Shown here one piece after another: positions 1-8,959 of a stretch of 34,509 nt of DNA. A program made the position numbers and the translations under genes. The stretch covers positions 1,570,307 through 1,604,815 of the forward strand of contig WELB01000001.1 in assembly GCA_009602725.1 (NCBI GenBank), written 5' to 3'. The notes under the pieces were generated by a model. It was not told the DNA's origin and did not search any database. It worked only from the letters and a program-made list of their open reading frames with translations. This stretch comes from Spirogloea muscicola (taxonomy: Eukaryota; Streptophyta; Zygnematophyceae; Spirogloeales; Spirogloeaceae). Position 1 is the stretch's first letter, and each line of letters opens with the position of its first letter.

Positions 1-600
1 GCTGCCCGTGAAGACAGGAGGCGCTTGGTAGGGGAGGACGAGCTCGGCTCCCGCCGGGGTAGAGGAGGCCGGGGCGCCCGAGGCCGCCGCCGCGGGGCTT
101 GAAGCGTCGGGAGGAGCAGCTGTCGCTGGCGCAGGCACGGGGAACTGCTGCCCAGCCGAGGGTGACCGGGGGAACTCGGCAGCGGCGAGGGATCCGGAGG
201 GGGGGGCCCAGGGTCTGCCGCGGCCTTGAGCGTGGGGCCCGAAGAAGCCCCGGGGCCTGGCGCGGCCATGAGCTCGTCGGCGCCAGCTCGCCAGCCGGCG
301 GCAGCGGGGGGCGAAAGGACCGCCGCCGCCGCCGCGGCGGCGGCGGCGGCGGCGCGGGGGGCAAGCGCGGGCGCGCCAACGGTCGGGTTGGGGGTTGGAA
401 AGAATCACAGGGAGATGGTGGGCATGGCCGGCGCCGTAGCAAGGATGGACACGTGTTGGGCAACAGTTGGCAGCGAGGGTTGAGGTGGGAGGCAGCGGCG
501 GGGGAGAGAGAGAAGGCGCGCGGGGCGCATGAATTGAAAGGGAGGCCAATTCAAGCCAATACATTGTTCAGGCAGAGTCGAGTGCAGACTAAACAATGCT
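1..600. other. GC-rich stretch with a GCC/GCG run; no assignable gene
   Basis: This stretch is strongly GC-rich with a CpG-island look and contains a GCC/GCG trinucleotide run near 320-360. On the plus strand an ATG at 268 opens a frame that reads through the run as poly-alanine, which could be a first exon of an alga-style alanine-rich protein, but overlapping frames on both strands are also open and no domain is recognisable. I therefore do not call a gene. The right end, from about 495, passes into the R3 repeat module. Confidence 0.5.
495..600 (+). repeat. R3 repeat module, copy 1
   Basis: The block matches 1815-1900 in the same orientation and 20400-20475 in reverse. Shared landmarks are a GAGAGAAGGCGCG stretch (first two copies), a GCATGAA or GCATGGAA word, an AGGCCAA block and a CACTGT or CATTGT word followed by CAGGCA. 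Identity falls outside these blocks, so the copies are old or mosaic. The module lies directly before a copy of R1, and the same modules also neighbour each other near 20.4-20.7 kb. Confidence 0.6.
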
Positions 601-624
601 ACATAATACGGAGACCTAATCTAA

Positions 625-720
625 GGTAAGAGAAGAAAGAAGAAAGGGCTCGCCCATTGAGGATAGGGGCTGGAAAAGCCAGCCCAAAAAAGAATGAACA
701 GAGTACGAGAAGGGGGAAGA
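625..720 (+). repeat. R1 stem-loop repeat, long copy matching 20603-20693
   Basis: A roughly 85-90 bp segment is nearly repeated at 20603-20693 in the same orientation. Both contain GCTCGCCCATTGAG, the core GGCTGGAAAAGCCAGCC (here 668-684), then an AAAAAAGAAT run and ACGAGAAGGGGG. The core has self-complementary arms GGCTG and CAGCC separated by seven bases. This is the cleanest long-range pair of R1 copies in the window. Confidence 0.75.
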
Positions 721-949
721 GAGAGAAGGGGAGAAGGGGTGACGGGGGGTTTAAGGGATGCGGGGGGACTAAGCCAGCCCAGGAAGATATGGACAACGTC
801 CGAATTGCCGATAGGCGCCAACCAGGAGAGGGCTCCGACCGGAGGAGCGGGAGATGGGGCGTGTAGCGGCCCGCGCGAGATGCGGCGGGCGGGGCCTCCC
901 GCGTGCGCCCTCTGAGCCGCCAGGCCCCCCCACCTACTCGCCGGCGCAA

Positions 950-1080
950 GGGGGGGGGTTTGTGGGCTTGGCAGCTAGCTCCGGCCTCCCCGGCAGGAAG
1001 ACGAAGAAGTAGACGTCCGGGAAGACGTCGCTGGCGGCTGGGCGGGTGATGCGCTGAGATCTGGCCACTTTTCTGAGGTC
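950..1080. other. GC-rich segment with one protein-like minus-strand reading
   Basis: On the minus strand, roughly 1060 to 970, one frame reads a coherent hydrophobic and aromatic stretch (DVFPDVYFFVFLPG). It looks protein-like but has no start, no supported splice sites and no family match that I know. It may be an exon of an unrecognised gene or chance. Confidence 0.2.
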
Positions 1081-1094
1081 ATTGAGTGCATCCA

Positions 1095-1760
1095 TTCCTT
1101 TGCGCTAGCCTCTCACAGCCCCTGCTGTCAATTTGGAAGCGCTGTTTTCATTGTCTTACTGAGCGCGCAATCGCAGGAGTCAACGAAGAAACTCTCCCAA
1201 GCAGAGGGCGATGGCTGTGATTGGCCATCCCTAGGAAATAAAATGGACAGTGTACGAAGCGGCCTGAAAGCGCCGAAGCACACAGCGACTCAAGTGGCAA
1301 CTGGGTGCTCAATACCCCTTGTGGGAGAGTAACTTCGTGCTATTTGCGCCTTCCGGCCCTCTCTGACCTTCTACATTCTTTTGGGCTGGGCTGGCTTCCC
1401 ACAGCCAGTGGGAGAGCCGATTCTCTCACAGCCATTGCCTCACAATGGAAGAGCTGTTTCTTTTTGAGCCGGCCTCGAGATCTCGCTCATTCCTTTTGTT
1501 CATTTCTTCTTACAGGCTGGCCAATCACAGCCATCGCCCTCTAAGTAGGTTCTGCGGAGGTTATGTAGATCTTTAGATGTGCTTGCCTTGTCGTTTTGGC
1601 GCTTGCGGCCCCTTACGGACCTTTGTAATGCTTTTCGGGCTCGGCTTTTCACAGCCCTCGCCCCCTTTGGATATGCTTACATCTTCTGGCTGGCCCTCCA
1701 CAGCCACGCCTTACTTTGGAGAAGCTTTTCTTGCTTTCCACAGCCTCCGCCCCCTGTGGA
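1095..1760 (-). repeat. R1 repeat cluster, mostly minus orientation
   Basis: At least four full-arm R1 cores appear in the GGCTGG...CACAGCC orientation, near 1389-1406, 1515-1532, 1638-1656 and 1688-1705. Partial CACAGCC words lie near 1113, 1428 and 1738. One plus-oriented core sits at 1213-1227. The recurring flank after the core is a GCC-rich spacer and then a TTTGGA-AGCT-like word. The block 1200-1325 is also similar to 21372-21475 (shared CGACTC, AAGTGG, CTGGGTGC and ATACCCC or ATATCCCC words). A fragment of R2 is embedded at about 1556-1600. Confidence 0.7.
1556..1612 (+). repeat. R2 repeat, short fragment
   Basis: The words TATGTAGATCTTTAGATGTG and CTTGCCTTGT match the internal part of R2 as read from the reverse strand of 20890-21080. 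This fragment runs directly into an R1 core, showing that R1 and R2 occur as adjoining modules. Confidence 0.6.
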
Positions 1761-1814
1761 AAAATTGGTAAAACTGCTCCTCCTTTTCGCAGACATCGCG
1801 CGAGCTGCTTTCAT

Positions 1815-1900
1815 TTATTGGGAGCGAGAGAAGGCGCGGCGCGCATGGAATGGAGGAGGCCAAGTTAAGCGAATGCACTGTGCAGGCAAAAGCAAGTGCA
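1815..1900 (+). repeat. R3 repeat module, copy 2
   Basis: Same landmarks as 495-600: a GAGAGAAGGCGCG stretch, GCGCATGGAA, GGAGGCCAAGTTAAG, and CACTGTGCAGGCA followed by GTGCAGA. It lies about 40 bp before an R2 copy in the minus orientation, giving an R3-R2 composite of about 300 bp. Confidence 0.6.
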
Positions 1901-1929
1901 GAGAAAGGGGCTACACAAAGCGAAGCCCT

Positions 1930-2130
1930 TATGCTGAAGGGGGGCAATTCCGTGTATAAGAAACAAATGTAGGCCAAATGGCCAAGTACAAAGGCAAGCA
2001 CATCTAAAGATCTACATAATCTACAGCAGATTGACCTGCTCAATAACCACGGGTCAAAACATAAAGGTCACTAATCGATACATGAATACTAGATGCCAGA
2101 AACGGAGCCCTTCTGCCACCAACTAGAGCT
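1930..2130 (-). repeat. R2 repeat, full-length copy
   Basis: The segment matches 20890-21080 over about 190 bp in the same orientation, with shared words such as GGCCAAGTACAAAGGCAAGC, ACATCTAAAGA, ACAGCAGATTGACC, GGGTCAAAACATAAAGGTC and CACCAACTAGAGCTCG. Its reverse complement matches the copies at 8695-8885 and in GPHR intron 1. There is no coding potential and no terminal repeat or target duplication that I can define by eye. Confidence 0.8.
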
Positions 2131-2640
2131 CGCTGAAGGGGGGCGAGGTATGAGTGCGAAGCCTAGTTGGGAGGCCGGCGCCCGGCCTTGCGGCGACGAC
2201 TGCGGCGGCGGCGGCGGAAGCGGCCGCGGCGCCGCTTTCTGCTGCAAGCGCGACGACAAGGCGCTGGTGGAGGGCCCTTTGCGGGCCGCCACGCCGGGAA
2301 TAGGCCGGCGGCGAGCCCCAGTGGGGCGGAACGGGGTTCGGCGCTTCTCCGGCCGCCTACCTCCCACACCACAACCCCACGGCTGGGCGGGGAGTCGCGA
2401 CAGTCGGTTTCGCCCGTGCTGCCCGTCTCTTTCGGGCAGGCCGCTGGAGCCGCTTGAGATGTCTGCCCTGCGGAAGTGGCAGCCGGCAGCGCCCCATGGT
2501 GGGACCGGCTGCAAGTCACGTGACCGCCCGCCCCCTCTGCCCGACCGTGCCGGTTCCCTCCGTCTGCTCAATTCCGGCGGTCGGTGGCGCTAGTTGAGCT
2601 TGCCGTTGAGTCCCCGGGAAGGCTTCCTGTTAGGACCCGC
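2131..2640. other. GC-rich island without assignable gene
   Basis: A block rich in CGG and GCC words follows the R2 copy. Open frames exist on both strands (for example plus 2093-2593), but all overlap one another, have high arginine and proline content typical of GC-driven chance frames, and show no domain. It may be the promoter of an unrecognised gene. Confidence 0.4.
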
Positions 2641-3890
2641 CGTCAAACTTCAGCCAAGAGTACGAGTTGGGCGGGGGTAAGTTGAAGAGAAGATGCACTC
2701 TTACCAGGGGGCAGTGGCTGTGAAAACAGAAACATACACTTCTTAAAGTGGATTCGGGCGAAGCTCAGTGCCGAGGATGTATGAATGTGAAAGAGAAGTG
2801 GCTCTCCCAATGGGGGCAAGGGCTGTGAGAAGCCAGCCCGAAAAGAGTTGACAAGGCTCGAAAGGGCCAAATAGGGGCCTGAAGCGCTAAGCAGCTACTA
2901 AGGGGCCTGAAGATGTAAAAGGTGGACTTGCTGAGTGAATACAAGATCGTCCATAGGGGGCGGGGCGATCACTGCGAAGGGCCAAGCCTGACGAGATTCA
3001 GGGAATTACACTTCTCAAAAAAGAAAGCAGCATTTCGAAAGGGGTTGAGGGGTGTGAAAAGCCAGCCACAAGATGGTGAACAAGGCTTAAAGTTGGAAGG
3101 CGCGGGGACCTGAACAGAGCTTTTCCAAGAGGGGCAATGACTGTGAGAAGCTCACCTGAAAGGGCGATAGCTCCTCTAGGAAGGCAATGGCTGTGAGAGC
3201 TCAGACGAATAAGCTGTTTAGGTACGGCAATAGCTGTGGGAGGCCAGCCCAAAAGGATTGGACAAGGTCCGAAAGGGCCAGAAGGGGCAAACAGATGAAA
3301 TTACACTCCGTGACTTCTCTTAATGGATGCTAGATATTTTCTGGTCGACAAATGCGGATCGGAGTAACCAGAAGGCGGAGAAGGGTCGCCCTGCGTGTCG
3401 ACACCCGGAGGCAGCAGCCAAGGCGCGGCCTGTCGATAATTGCACGTCACCCAGGAACGCTTGATGGGAGAGGGCAAGCGGCATTCTGTACATCTGATCG
3501 AGCGACCCTGACGACGCTGAAGCGGCTGCTCGCCCTGCTGCCCTTGACGGAGGAATGGACACGGTCCAACGGAGTCGAAGCACAAATCACTCAGGAAAGG
3601 GAATGACCACTAGGGCTGGCCGCTCAAAGTCCCTAGTCAAGAAGCTCGCGTGGAAAAAGAACACTATGATGGCAAGGCAATGATTGTGAGAGGCCAGCCC
3701 AAAGGAGTGAACAAGGTATAAAACGGGAACAACTAGCAGCCCCAAAAAGGAGCTCTTTCCTCGTATATTCGAGGTGGCAAGCTCTACCCAAGGAGGGAAG
3801 CTCTACCAAAGCCGGAGAGAGAAGCTCCTTTACAGCGCACTATGATTGTGGGAAGATAAAACTCTCCCAATGGCTGTGAAAGGCCAGTAT
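2640..3890 (+). repeat. R1 repeat cluster, plus orientation
   Basis: Plus-oriented R1 copies have cores near 2716, 2821-2838, 3049-3067, 3139, 3189, 3234-3251, 3682-3699 and 3872-3887. Better copies extend to CCAGCCCAAAAGGATTGGAC then AAGGTCCGAAAGGGCC, giving a unit of about 60-65 bp that often starts with a CTTCCAAG-like word and GGCAATGGC. Between about 3115 and 3290 three units follow one another at intervals of roughly 43-51 bp. At about 3300-3620 the repeats are interrupted by a GC-richer piece with short overlapping open frames on both strands and no recognisable product. Confidence 0.75.
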
Positions 3891-3897
3891 AAAAAAG

Positions 3898-3935
3898 AAG
3901 GCAACTCCTTTCCTGGACAAGGAAGGAGTTGCCTT
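3898..3935 (+). repeat. Hairpin: 13-bp perfect inverted repeat
   Basis: AAGGCAACTCCTT (3898-3910) is the exact reverse complement of AAGGAGTTGCCTT (3923-3935), with a 12-base centre in which two further pairs can form. It follows directly on the last R1 core of the cluster. The position and perfect arms suggest a recent palindromic insertion or a transcribed hairpin. No gene nearby allows a functional call. Confidence 0.7.
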
Positions 3936-4091
3936 ATCTTAAGCTGCGGGCGGCGTTGGATAACAAAAGTTACAACTAGCAGCAGCGATAGACTCTACCA
4001 AGGAACTTCTTCATGACAGATCTGGATGCAAAGCCTTAATGGAGACTCACGCTGAGCAGCAAAGTACCAGGGCTGCCTCATAAGAAGACCC

Positions 4092-4147
4092 GATTGTCTG
4101 GCTTTCTCTGTCTCCTAGCCAGCGGAGATAGAGAAAGCTAGACAATC
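4092..4147 (+). repeat. 24-bp-stem hairpin with wobble-only mismatches
   Basis: The 5' arm at 4092-4115 and the 3' arm at 4124-4147 pair over 24 positions around an eight-base loop (TAGCCAGC, 4116-4123). Only two positions are not Watson-Crick, and read as plus-strand RNA both are G-U wobbles; on the minus strand they would be C-A mismatches. This asymmetry fits a structure kept as RNA, such as a small-RNA precursor or processed 3' hairpin, but a young inverted repeat is equally possible. No ORF overlaps it. Confidence 0.75.
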
Positions 4148-4454
4148 AGCTGCATCCTCGTCATCATCATCGAACTCCATGTTCTCATTCCAGAACTGCT
4201 GGCTCATCTTGGGATCAGATTATCTCGCCCCCATTTGCATCAATATCAATAATTTTTTCAGGCATGTTATGAATATGTCAGCGCATTGGGCGCTGTGCCC
4301 ATGACAACGGACAGCTATACAGCAGAGACAGTACTTTACATTAAGGCCCAGAGAGCAGGGTATATTTGCAAAGCATCTTGACAAAGATTACAACTGACGA
4401 TGTCCCACAGGATCTCACGCTTGATATTGCACAGAATATAATCCTCAGCAACAG
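4148..4454. other. AT-richer intergenic stretch
   Basis: Nothing recognisable. Base composition drops visibly from the GC-rich repeat cluster, and this remains so until about 7.9 kb. Confidence 0.4.
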
Positions 4455-4980
4455 ATGGAGGCTGAGGTTGAGATGATGTCCGTGAAGGAGGCGTCCTACG
4501 TGTTCTGTCCTAGTACTCCTTGCCCGTACACGGGATCTCTAAGGAGCTACAGAGCGGATGGTAAGCTTAAGGCGCGTCAGGAGCTTGACAGGTCGCTGAA
4601 GTATCACAAGAGGAATATGCTGAACATAAGGGCAATTAGTGCTACACTGCGTTTGAGAGTGATACCACATAGAGGAGGTCTGCTTAAGCCCTAATGACAG
4701 GGCCCTGACAGCCACCTTCCCTGAAGAGGACGACAGTTTTGAGCCCGATAGACTGTGCGCTACTATGGGTGCAGATGTAGTACTCTCCGAAGAAGTCGAT
4801 TGTGTAGCACTCTTAGGCGCCAAAATCATGGTCAGGGAGGTGAGCCTAAGCACTTTGTCTTATGTCTCACTATCATAGGTAATTGAGATATTCCAGTCAC
4901 ATGACAGGGAGGACCTTGTCTACAACATTGTGGGCACTGACTACAGTCTGGGAGCAAAGAAGGAAGCGCGGCCAGATTGA
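4455..4980 (+). CDS. Unrecognised candidate coding region, possibly spliced
   Basis: An ATG at 4455 opens 79 codons. The start of this frame has a Cys-Pro-rich segment (FCPSTPCPYTG) followed by a lysine- and arginine-rich part with a histidine, loosely zinc-finger-like. After its stop a second frame (about 4701-4838) reads an acidic segment and VLSEEVDCVALLGAKIMV. A possible donor precedes GTGATACC near 4662 and a CTAAT...ACAG acceptor lies near 4700; another GTGAGC to ATAG pair at about 4842-4878 would add VIEIFQSHDREDLVYNIVG. The pieces are protein-like but match no family I know. It could be a decayed transposon-derived gene. The reading stops near the R1 copy at 4980. Confidence 0.25.
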
Positions 4981-5040
4981 CTGGTGGCTGGGAAAGGCCA
5001 GCCCAAAAGAATGGACAAAGTCTGAGCAGAGGGTATAGGG
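4940..5040 (+). repeat. R1 stem-loop repeat, isolated copy
   Basis: Core GGCTGGGAAAGGCCAGCC at 4986-5003, followed by CAAAAGAATGGACAAAGTCT. The left flank (GCGCGGCCAGATTGACTGGT) is the reverse complement of the flank beside the copies near 8675 and 21480, so the conserved unit extends at least 25 bp beyond the core on that side. Confidence 0.75.
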
Positions 5041-5636
5041 CCCGGGGGGCCTTTCAATGTCCCTATGCATTTTGATGGTATCTCATAAGGGCATGGGTTA
5101 ATTGTTCTTGGACCCATGTTTGTGCACTCGCGATTGCAACTCCCAGTACAGCATGCTGGTAGCAGTCCTTCAAGTATCCTACCCTCTCTTAAGCTCGATA
5201 TTGGGCTATGGCCAACACATATCCCGTTAGAATTATAGACCTTACAATGTGACCGGTAACATATGAAGAACTGGCAATTATATACCAAAGTAAAGGTTCC
5301 CTAAGGTGAACGGGTCTTTCCAGATAAGAGATTCTGTATGGCAGAGATCTGGCTTTGTAGCAGTGATGTACTCAGATCAACGTCTATCTGAATGCCATGA
5401 GGGAACGCGATTAGGCTACCTGCTACGCTCATATCACGGACTACAAAAATTGACGGATAACTCAGTTCTGGTCGTAAGACCCATTGCTGCGTCATAGTAC
5501 CGAGTGTAACAGAATCTGTGATAACATTCTCCTAGCACCATCATCTCCTAAGTCAATAACACTGATGGGGTTGCCGTTCATATCGTTCTGGGTCGAACGC
5601 GATATTCCTGCCAACAGGGATTCCAGATAGCTTATT
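5041..5636. other. AT-richer stretch, nothing recognised
   Basis: Short open frames on both strands overlap each other here (near 5300-5495) and none has protein-like character. No repeat copy or RNA gene was seen. Confidence 0.35.
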
Positions 5637-6535
5637 CTAGAGTTCCATGTGGCTACCTAAGATTGAAAAGCTGTCAGTTGATTGTATGGGACCGAATGAA
5701 ACAACAGCGCATGATAAGTCCCCCCCTGGAGTTGTTGTAACATATACATCGGTAACACCACTGTCAGGATCTTTTGCAGACATTAATACACATGTGATTG
5801 TGTACACAGCATTCACAACCAACTGAAAGTTGTAGGTTGCAGCTCCTACTGGTAACGAAGGTCCTTGCGGTTTGCAGTTGACAATACCATTAGTTGCTGA
5901 TAGCCCAGTAACATAAGCCTTTGCTCCTAAGTCGTTTGTTACAAATTGGATATCTATGGAAAGACTTCTTGAGTCTGTCCCTGTTGTCTGTTTTATTCTT
6001 ATCCCAGTTGCATACATGTAAAGACAACTTACATATGATGACTGTACTGAAGGGTCTATGTACTGAGATATTGTAGATACGGAATTTGAGAAAGAGTTCT
6101 TGTTCTGAGAACTGCTAGATGCGCAAGATGTCTGTCTATAAGAGCTTTGAGCACCGTAAAATTGCATTTATCCATCTCGTAGTGACTTCTATCAACACCT
6201 ACTGTACCAGATATGATGCCCAGATAGTTTGCTTAACTGCGTTTACGTTAACAGCTGTCGAGCTGGCACTTTGAGATGACACATCCTTGCATATAATTCC
6301 TGTAACTGTAAGAGCTTAGATCTTGGCACATTGTAGACTGAAATTGTGAATAAGACAAAGACTGTGAGTCTACTGATGACTGAAATATATTGTATACCCT
6401 TGCTTGGAGTACAGCAGCGCATGAAGCTGCACCAACATCCGAGAACGATTGTGCATAAACGCCGCTGATAACAGCGGCCAATATTAGTACATGATCTACA
6501 ATCAACAAGCTGGCGACTATCTGTACCTTATACAA
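5637..6535 (-). CDS. Hypothetical secreted Ser/Tyr/Gln-rich protein, split frame
   Basis: Two minus-strand frames lie end to end. The upstream one (stop at about 6248) starts with a hydrophobic segment ending in an AVISGVYA-like signal-peptidase site, then a serine-, tyrosine- and glutamine-rich chain with several cysteines. The downstream one (from about 6167, stop 5637) continues with the same style (QTSCASSSSQ), then a likely beta-rich domain of about 140 residues. They probably belong to one gene joined by a short intron; a weak GTGCCA donor near 6265 with a TATAG acceptor near 6131 would keep frame. There is no in-frame ATG at the left edge: position 6535 is TTG and CTTTGTATAAGGTACAG looks like an acceptor, so a further 5' exon is likely. 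Base and codon use are AT-richer than in the named genes. Family not recognised. Confidence 0.5.
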
Positions 6536-6990
6536 AGTTGGGAATGGTGTTCAATTTCTATGTGTAAACAGAGCAATGTGCACTCTTCCCAGAACATGTA
6601 AGTTACAAACAAGTAAGCGTTACAAGTTGCCCGGATATCTCTGCATGTATGCGAAGAAGCTTTCTATAAGGTGAATGTGCATGTCTTTAAATTGCTCGCC
6701 CAAGATTACAAGACATTCAGCAAAGAAATCTGCTATTACTTAAGCAAGACTAAGCACATGATACGGATGTTACCCTATATAGCGATTAACCAAGATAATA
6801 GCTGCATCGTCACCTTAAGAGTGTGCAAAGTCTGCCGAGTATTTGATCGTACAAGCCAACCAGCATGTACAGATCATGTAAGCAAAGCACCTCTGGTCAA
6901 CTAATAATTCAGCCTTACGGGGTCGACTGGTGATTCAGCAAGTAACTTACACAGCAATTACGAGGCATAAAACATGCCTTCTGGGTCAAC
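6536..6990. other. AT-richer stretch, nothing firm
   Basis: It may hold the 5' exon or promoter of the secreted-type gene to its left. A 77-codon plus-strand frame at 6671-6904 has no recognisable feature. Confidence 0.3.
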
Positions 6991-6993
6991 TGG

Positions 6994-7480
6994 TTATTCA
7001 GCAAGACTATTCATCGCATGAAAGCTTGCTAACATCCCTTGAAGGTCCCGGACGCTCCCACCCTCTTCCTCAGAACCCTTCAACATAAAGTCCACCCAAG
7101 ACCTGTGACTCTGCTGCCATTGCCATGGGCAAGAAGTGGAAGATAAAGCAAAGCAAATTTCCCAGGCGAGCTGCTTCTTCTTGATTGAGCCCCTCAATAG
7201 CAATTACTGAAGCCTGACCTTGAGCATCCACTGAGCTCCAAGAGAGCAGGTAAGACAAGCTCAATCTGACTACTTTTGGGACACCCGCTGCAGCCGCATT
7301 TTCTTCAGGCGACCCTTAAGCTCCATCCAAGGATAGGCTTCAACTTTGGGGGTAAGAATACACAAAATCCATGTCAAATGAAATGAATATCAAAAGCTCT
7401 AAAATCCGGGACTAGGACCTCCACTTCAAGGACCTTCGATGAAGTCAGCATCCTCAGAGGAAGCCTTCAGGCTTGTTATG
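6994..7480 (-). pseudogene. Possible decayed or unresolved multi-exon gene
   Basis: Several minus-strand pieces read like protein although they sit in different frames. In transcription order they are SLKASSEDADFIEG (about 7475-7430), EVEVLVPDFRAFDI (about 7434-7390), EAYPWMELKGRLKKMRLQR (about 7345-7290), SVDAQGQASVIAIEGLNQEE (about 7230-7170) and WVDFMLKGSEEEGG (about 7095-7050). Splice-like sites occur between some of them but I could not build a phase-consistent chain. VEVLVPDFR also occurs in lipoyl synthases, but the cysteine motifs of that family are absent, so I do not assign it. Confidence 0.2.
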
Positions 7481-7499
7481 ATTCTGTATCATTAGTTTT

Positions 7500-7900
7500 G
7501 AGGGTGTTGAGAGTGTGGTGGATAGACAGGAAAGCTGATGGCTGTTATAAATAGTGGTGAACTATAAGCATATGGCATTGTTTTGACTGCCTAACTTGCC
7601 CGCTTTAAATGAACGGAGACCCATGGATCATGGAGGGGAGAGAATGGAACCCTCCAGTCGCTCAGGTCGTTTCCACTGCTTCTGGGTTAAGTAGCATTTG
7701 TAGGTCTTGTTACTTGTAGCTTCTCTGACCCCACAGCTCTTATGAGTAGTGCACTTACTAAGCTGAAGGCTGGGCCTCCTGCCTGTTTCTTTCTGTAAGA
7801 GACTTGGGGACAGGAAAGCTCGCTGTAAATCAGATTTAGGACCTCAGCGCTGAGGACCTTCCAGCAGAGGTTGGCAACGCAAGCCCTTAGTATATCTCTA
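7500..7900. other. Intergenic, nothing recognised
   Basis: AT-richer sequence with no repeat copy, long frame or RNA gene visible. Confidence 0.35.
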
Positions 7901-7919
7901 AATGCGAAATCACCCCCAT

Positions 7920-8060
7920 TGAGGATGTGAACATGTGGTGTATAATTCGGGAGCTACCCAACATGTCTGCTCTCACAAAGAATCCTCAAAACCCGTCCCT
8001 TTTCAAGCTCCACCCATGAGAGCTGCTTCCTCTGCAGATTGCATTCCCTCTGGCTGCCCC
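7920..8060 (+). mobile_element. Ty1/copia-type protease remnant
   Basis: From 7935 the frame reads VVYNSGATQHVCSHKESS, the pattern of the copia retrotransposon protease active site, usually W-hydrophobic-hydrophobic-D-S-G-A-T followed by His-hydrophobic-Cys. Here the aspartate is asparagine, a stop lies five codons upstream (7920-7922), and no integrase or reverse transcriptase follows, because the frame runs into an R1 copy. It is best read as a short dead fragment. The call rests on one motif and could be coincidence. Confidence 0.4.
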
Positions 8061-8200
8061 TTCAGACCTTGTCCAACCTTTTCGGGCTGGCCTCTCACAC
8101 CCCTTGCCCCACTTGGAAGAGCTTACCTATCTGCATGGACTCCGCTGGCTTTCACAGCCGCCCCTTTATGTCAGCAGCCGCGTTCTTCTCCTTGACACCC
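8040..8200 (-). repeat. R1 stem-loop repeat
   Basis: CCCCTTCAGACCTTGTCCAA, CCTTTTCGGGCTGGCCTCTC and then TTGCCCCACTTGGAAGAGCT make this one of the most complete minus-oriented R1 units, including the distal TTGGAAGAGCT word. The arm that should read CAGCC is altered to CACCCC, so the stem is broken in this copy. Confidence 0.7.
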
Positions 8201-8549
8201 TAGACATCGTGGATGTACAACCTGGCGGATGTCGGCAAGCCTTGTACCAATGTCCTTACTGACGAAGGCGTACAAGAGTTCAGCGTCGACCCTCATGGCT
8301 GGTCACGCAGTGGAGAGTGCAGAGCAGAGAAAGCTGACTACCCCCGCAGCGATCATTTCCTACCTTCGGCTGCATGGGTCCCCGCTTTTATATCTTACTT
8401 GAGAACAGTGCTGGTCTAGGACATGCACGACCTGAGAGTGTATTTTCAGCCGAATGGGCCTGCCGGAGCACAAGTACCGTCTTACACCGTGTGTCAGCCT
8501 GTTTGCAGTGAGCTCAGGGTCGTGGTTTGCACCTGATAGAAACAGCCTT

Positions 8550-8690
8550 TAAATGTAAGGGCATTAGCTGTGAGAGGCCAGCCTAAAAAGGAATAACTAA
8601 GCGACAAGAAGCTGGTCAACTATTAGCCGGCTCCTTCAGACCTTGTCCATTCCTTTGGGCTGGCCTCTCACAGCCACCAGTCAATATGGC
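8550..8690. repeat. Facing pair of R1 repeats
   Basis: A plus-oriented core (8566-8583, AGCTGTGAGAGGCCAGCC) and a minus-oriented core (8658-8675, GGCTGGCCTCTCACAGCC) lie about 75 bp apart, so the pair itself forms an inverted repeat. The second is preceded by TTCAGACCTTGTCCATTCC and followed by ACCAGTCAATATGGCCGCGC, the extended consensus also seen near 4960 and 21480. Confidence 0.75.
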
Positions 8691-8694
8691 CGCG

Positions 8695-8890
8695 CTTTTC
8701 CTTTAGCTGGTGGCAGAAGGGCTTGTCATTTGCGGTCCGACATTCGGGCATCAGACCTCTACATACTGACTCGTTTTTACTGAGCGCGTCAGCCTATTTA
8801 GCAGGTGATGTATGTCTGTTTATGTGGTCTTTCTTCTGATGTGGTTGCCTTCAATACTTGGGCCACTCAGGCCCAAGGTACTCCATCACC
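8695..8890 (+). repeat. R2 repeat upstream of GPHR exon 1
   Basis: Reads as the reverse strand of 1930-2130 and 20890-21080: GGTGGCAGAAGGGCTT, CATTCGGGCATCAGAC, TACTGAGCGCGTCAGC and GGGCCACTCAGGCCC. It is a direct repeat of the copy in GPHR intron 1 (9298-9445), and the two bracket the first recognisable GPHR exon. Confidence 0.75.
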
Positions 8891-8959
8891 CAACACACGC
8901 TCCCCTGTTTGCCATCAACGGCGGCCTTGTTCTTCCTCAGCTCCCCACCTCCCCGGCCA

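Noticed and set aside
2640-3890. Regularly recurring short repeats considered as a CRISPR array
   Set aside because: Spacing is irregular, repeats diverge and occur in both orientations, no cas genes are present, and the genome is eukaryotic.
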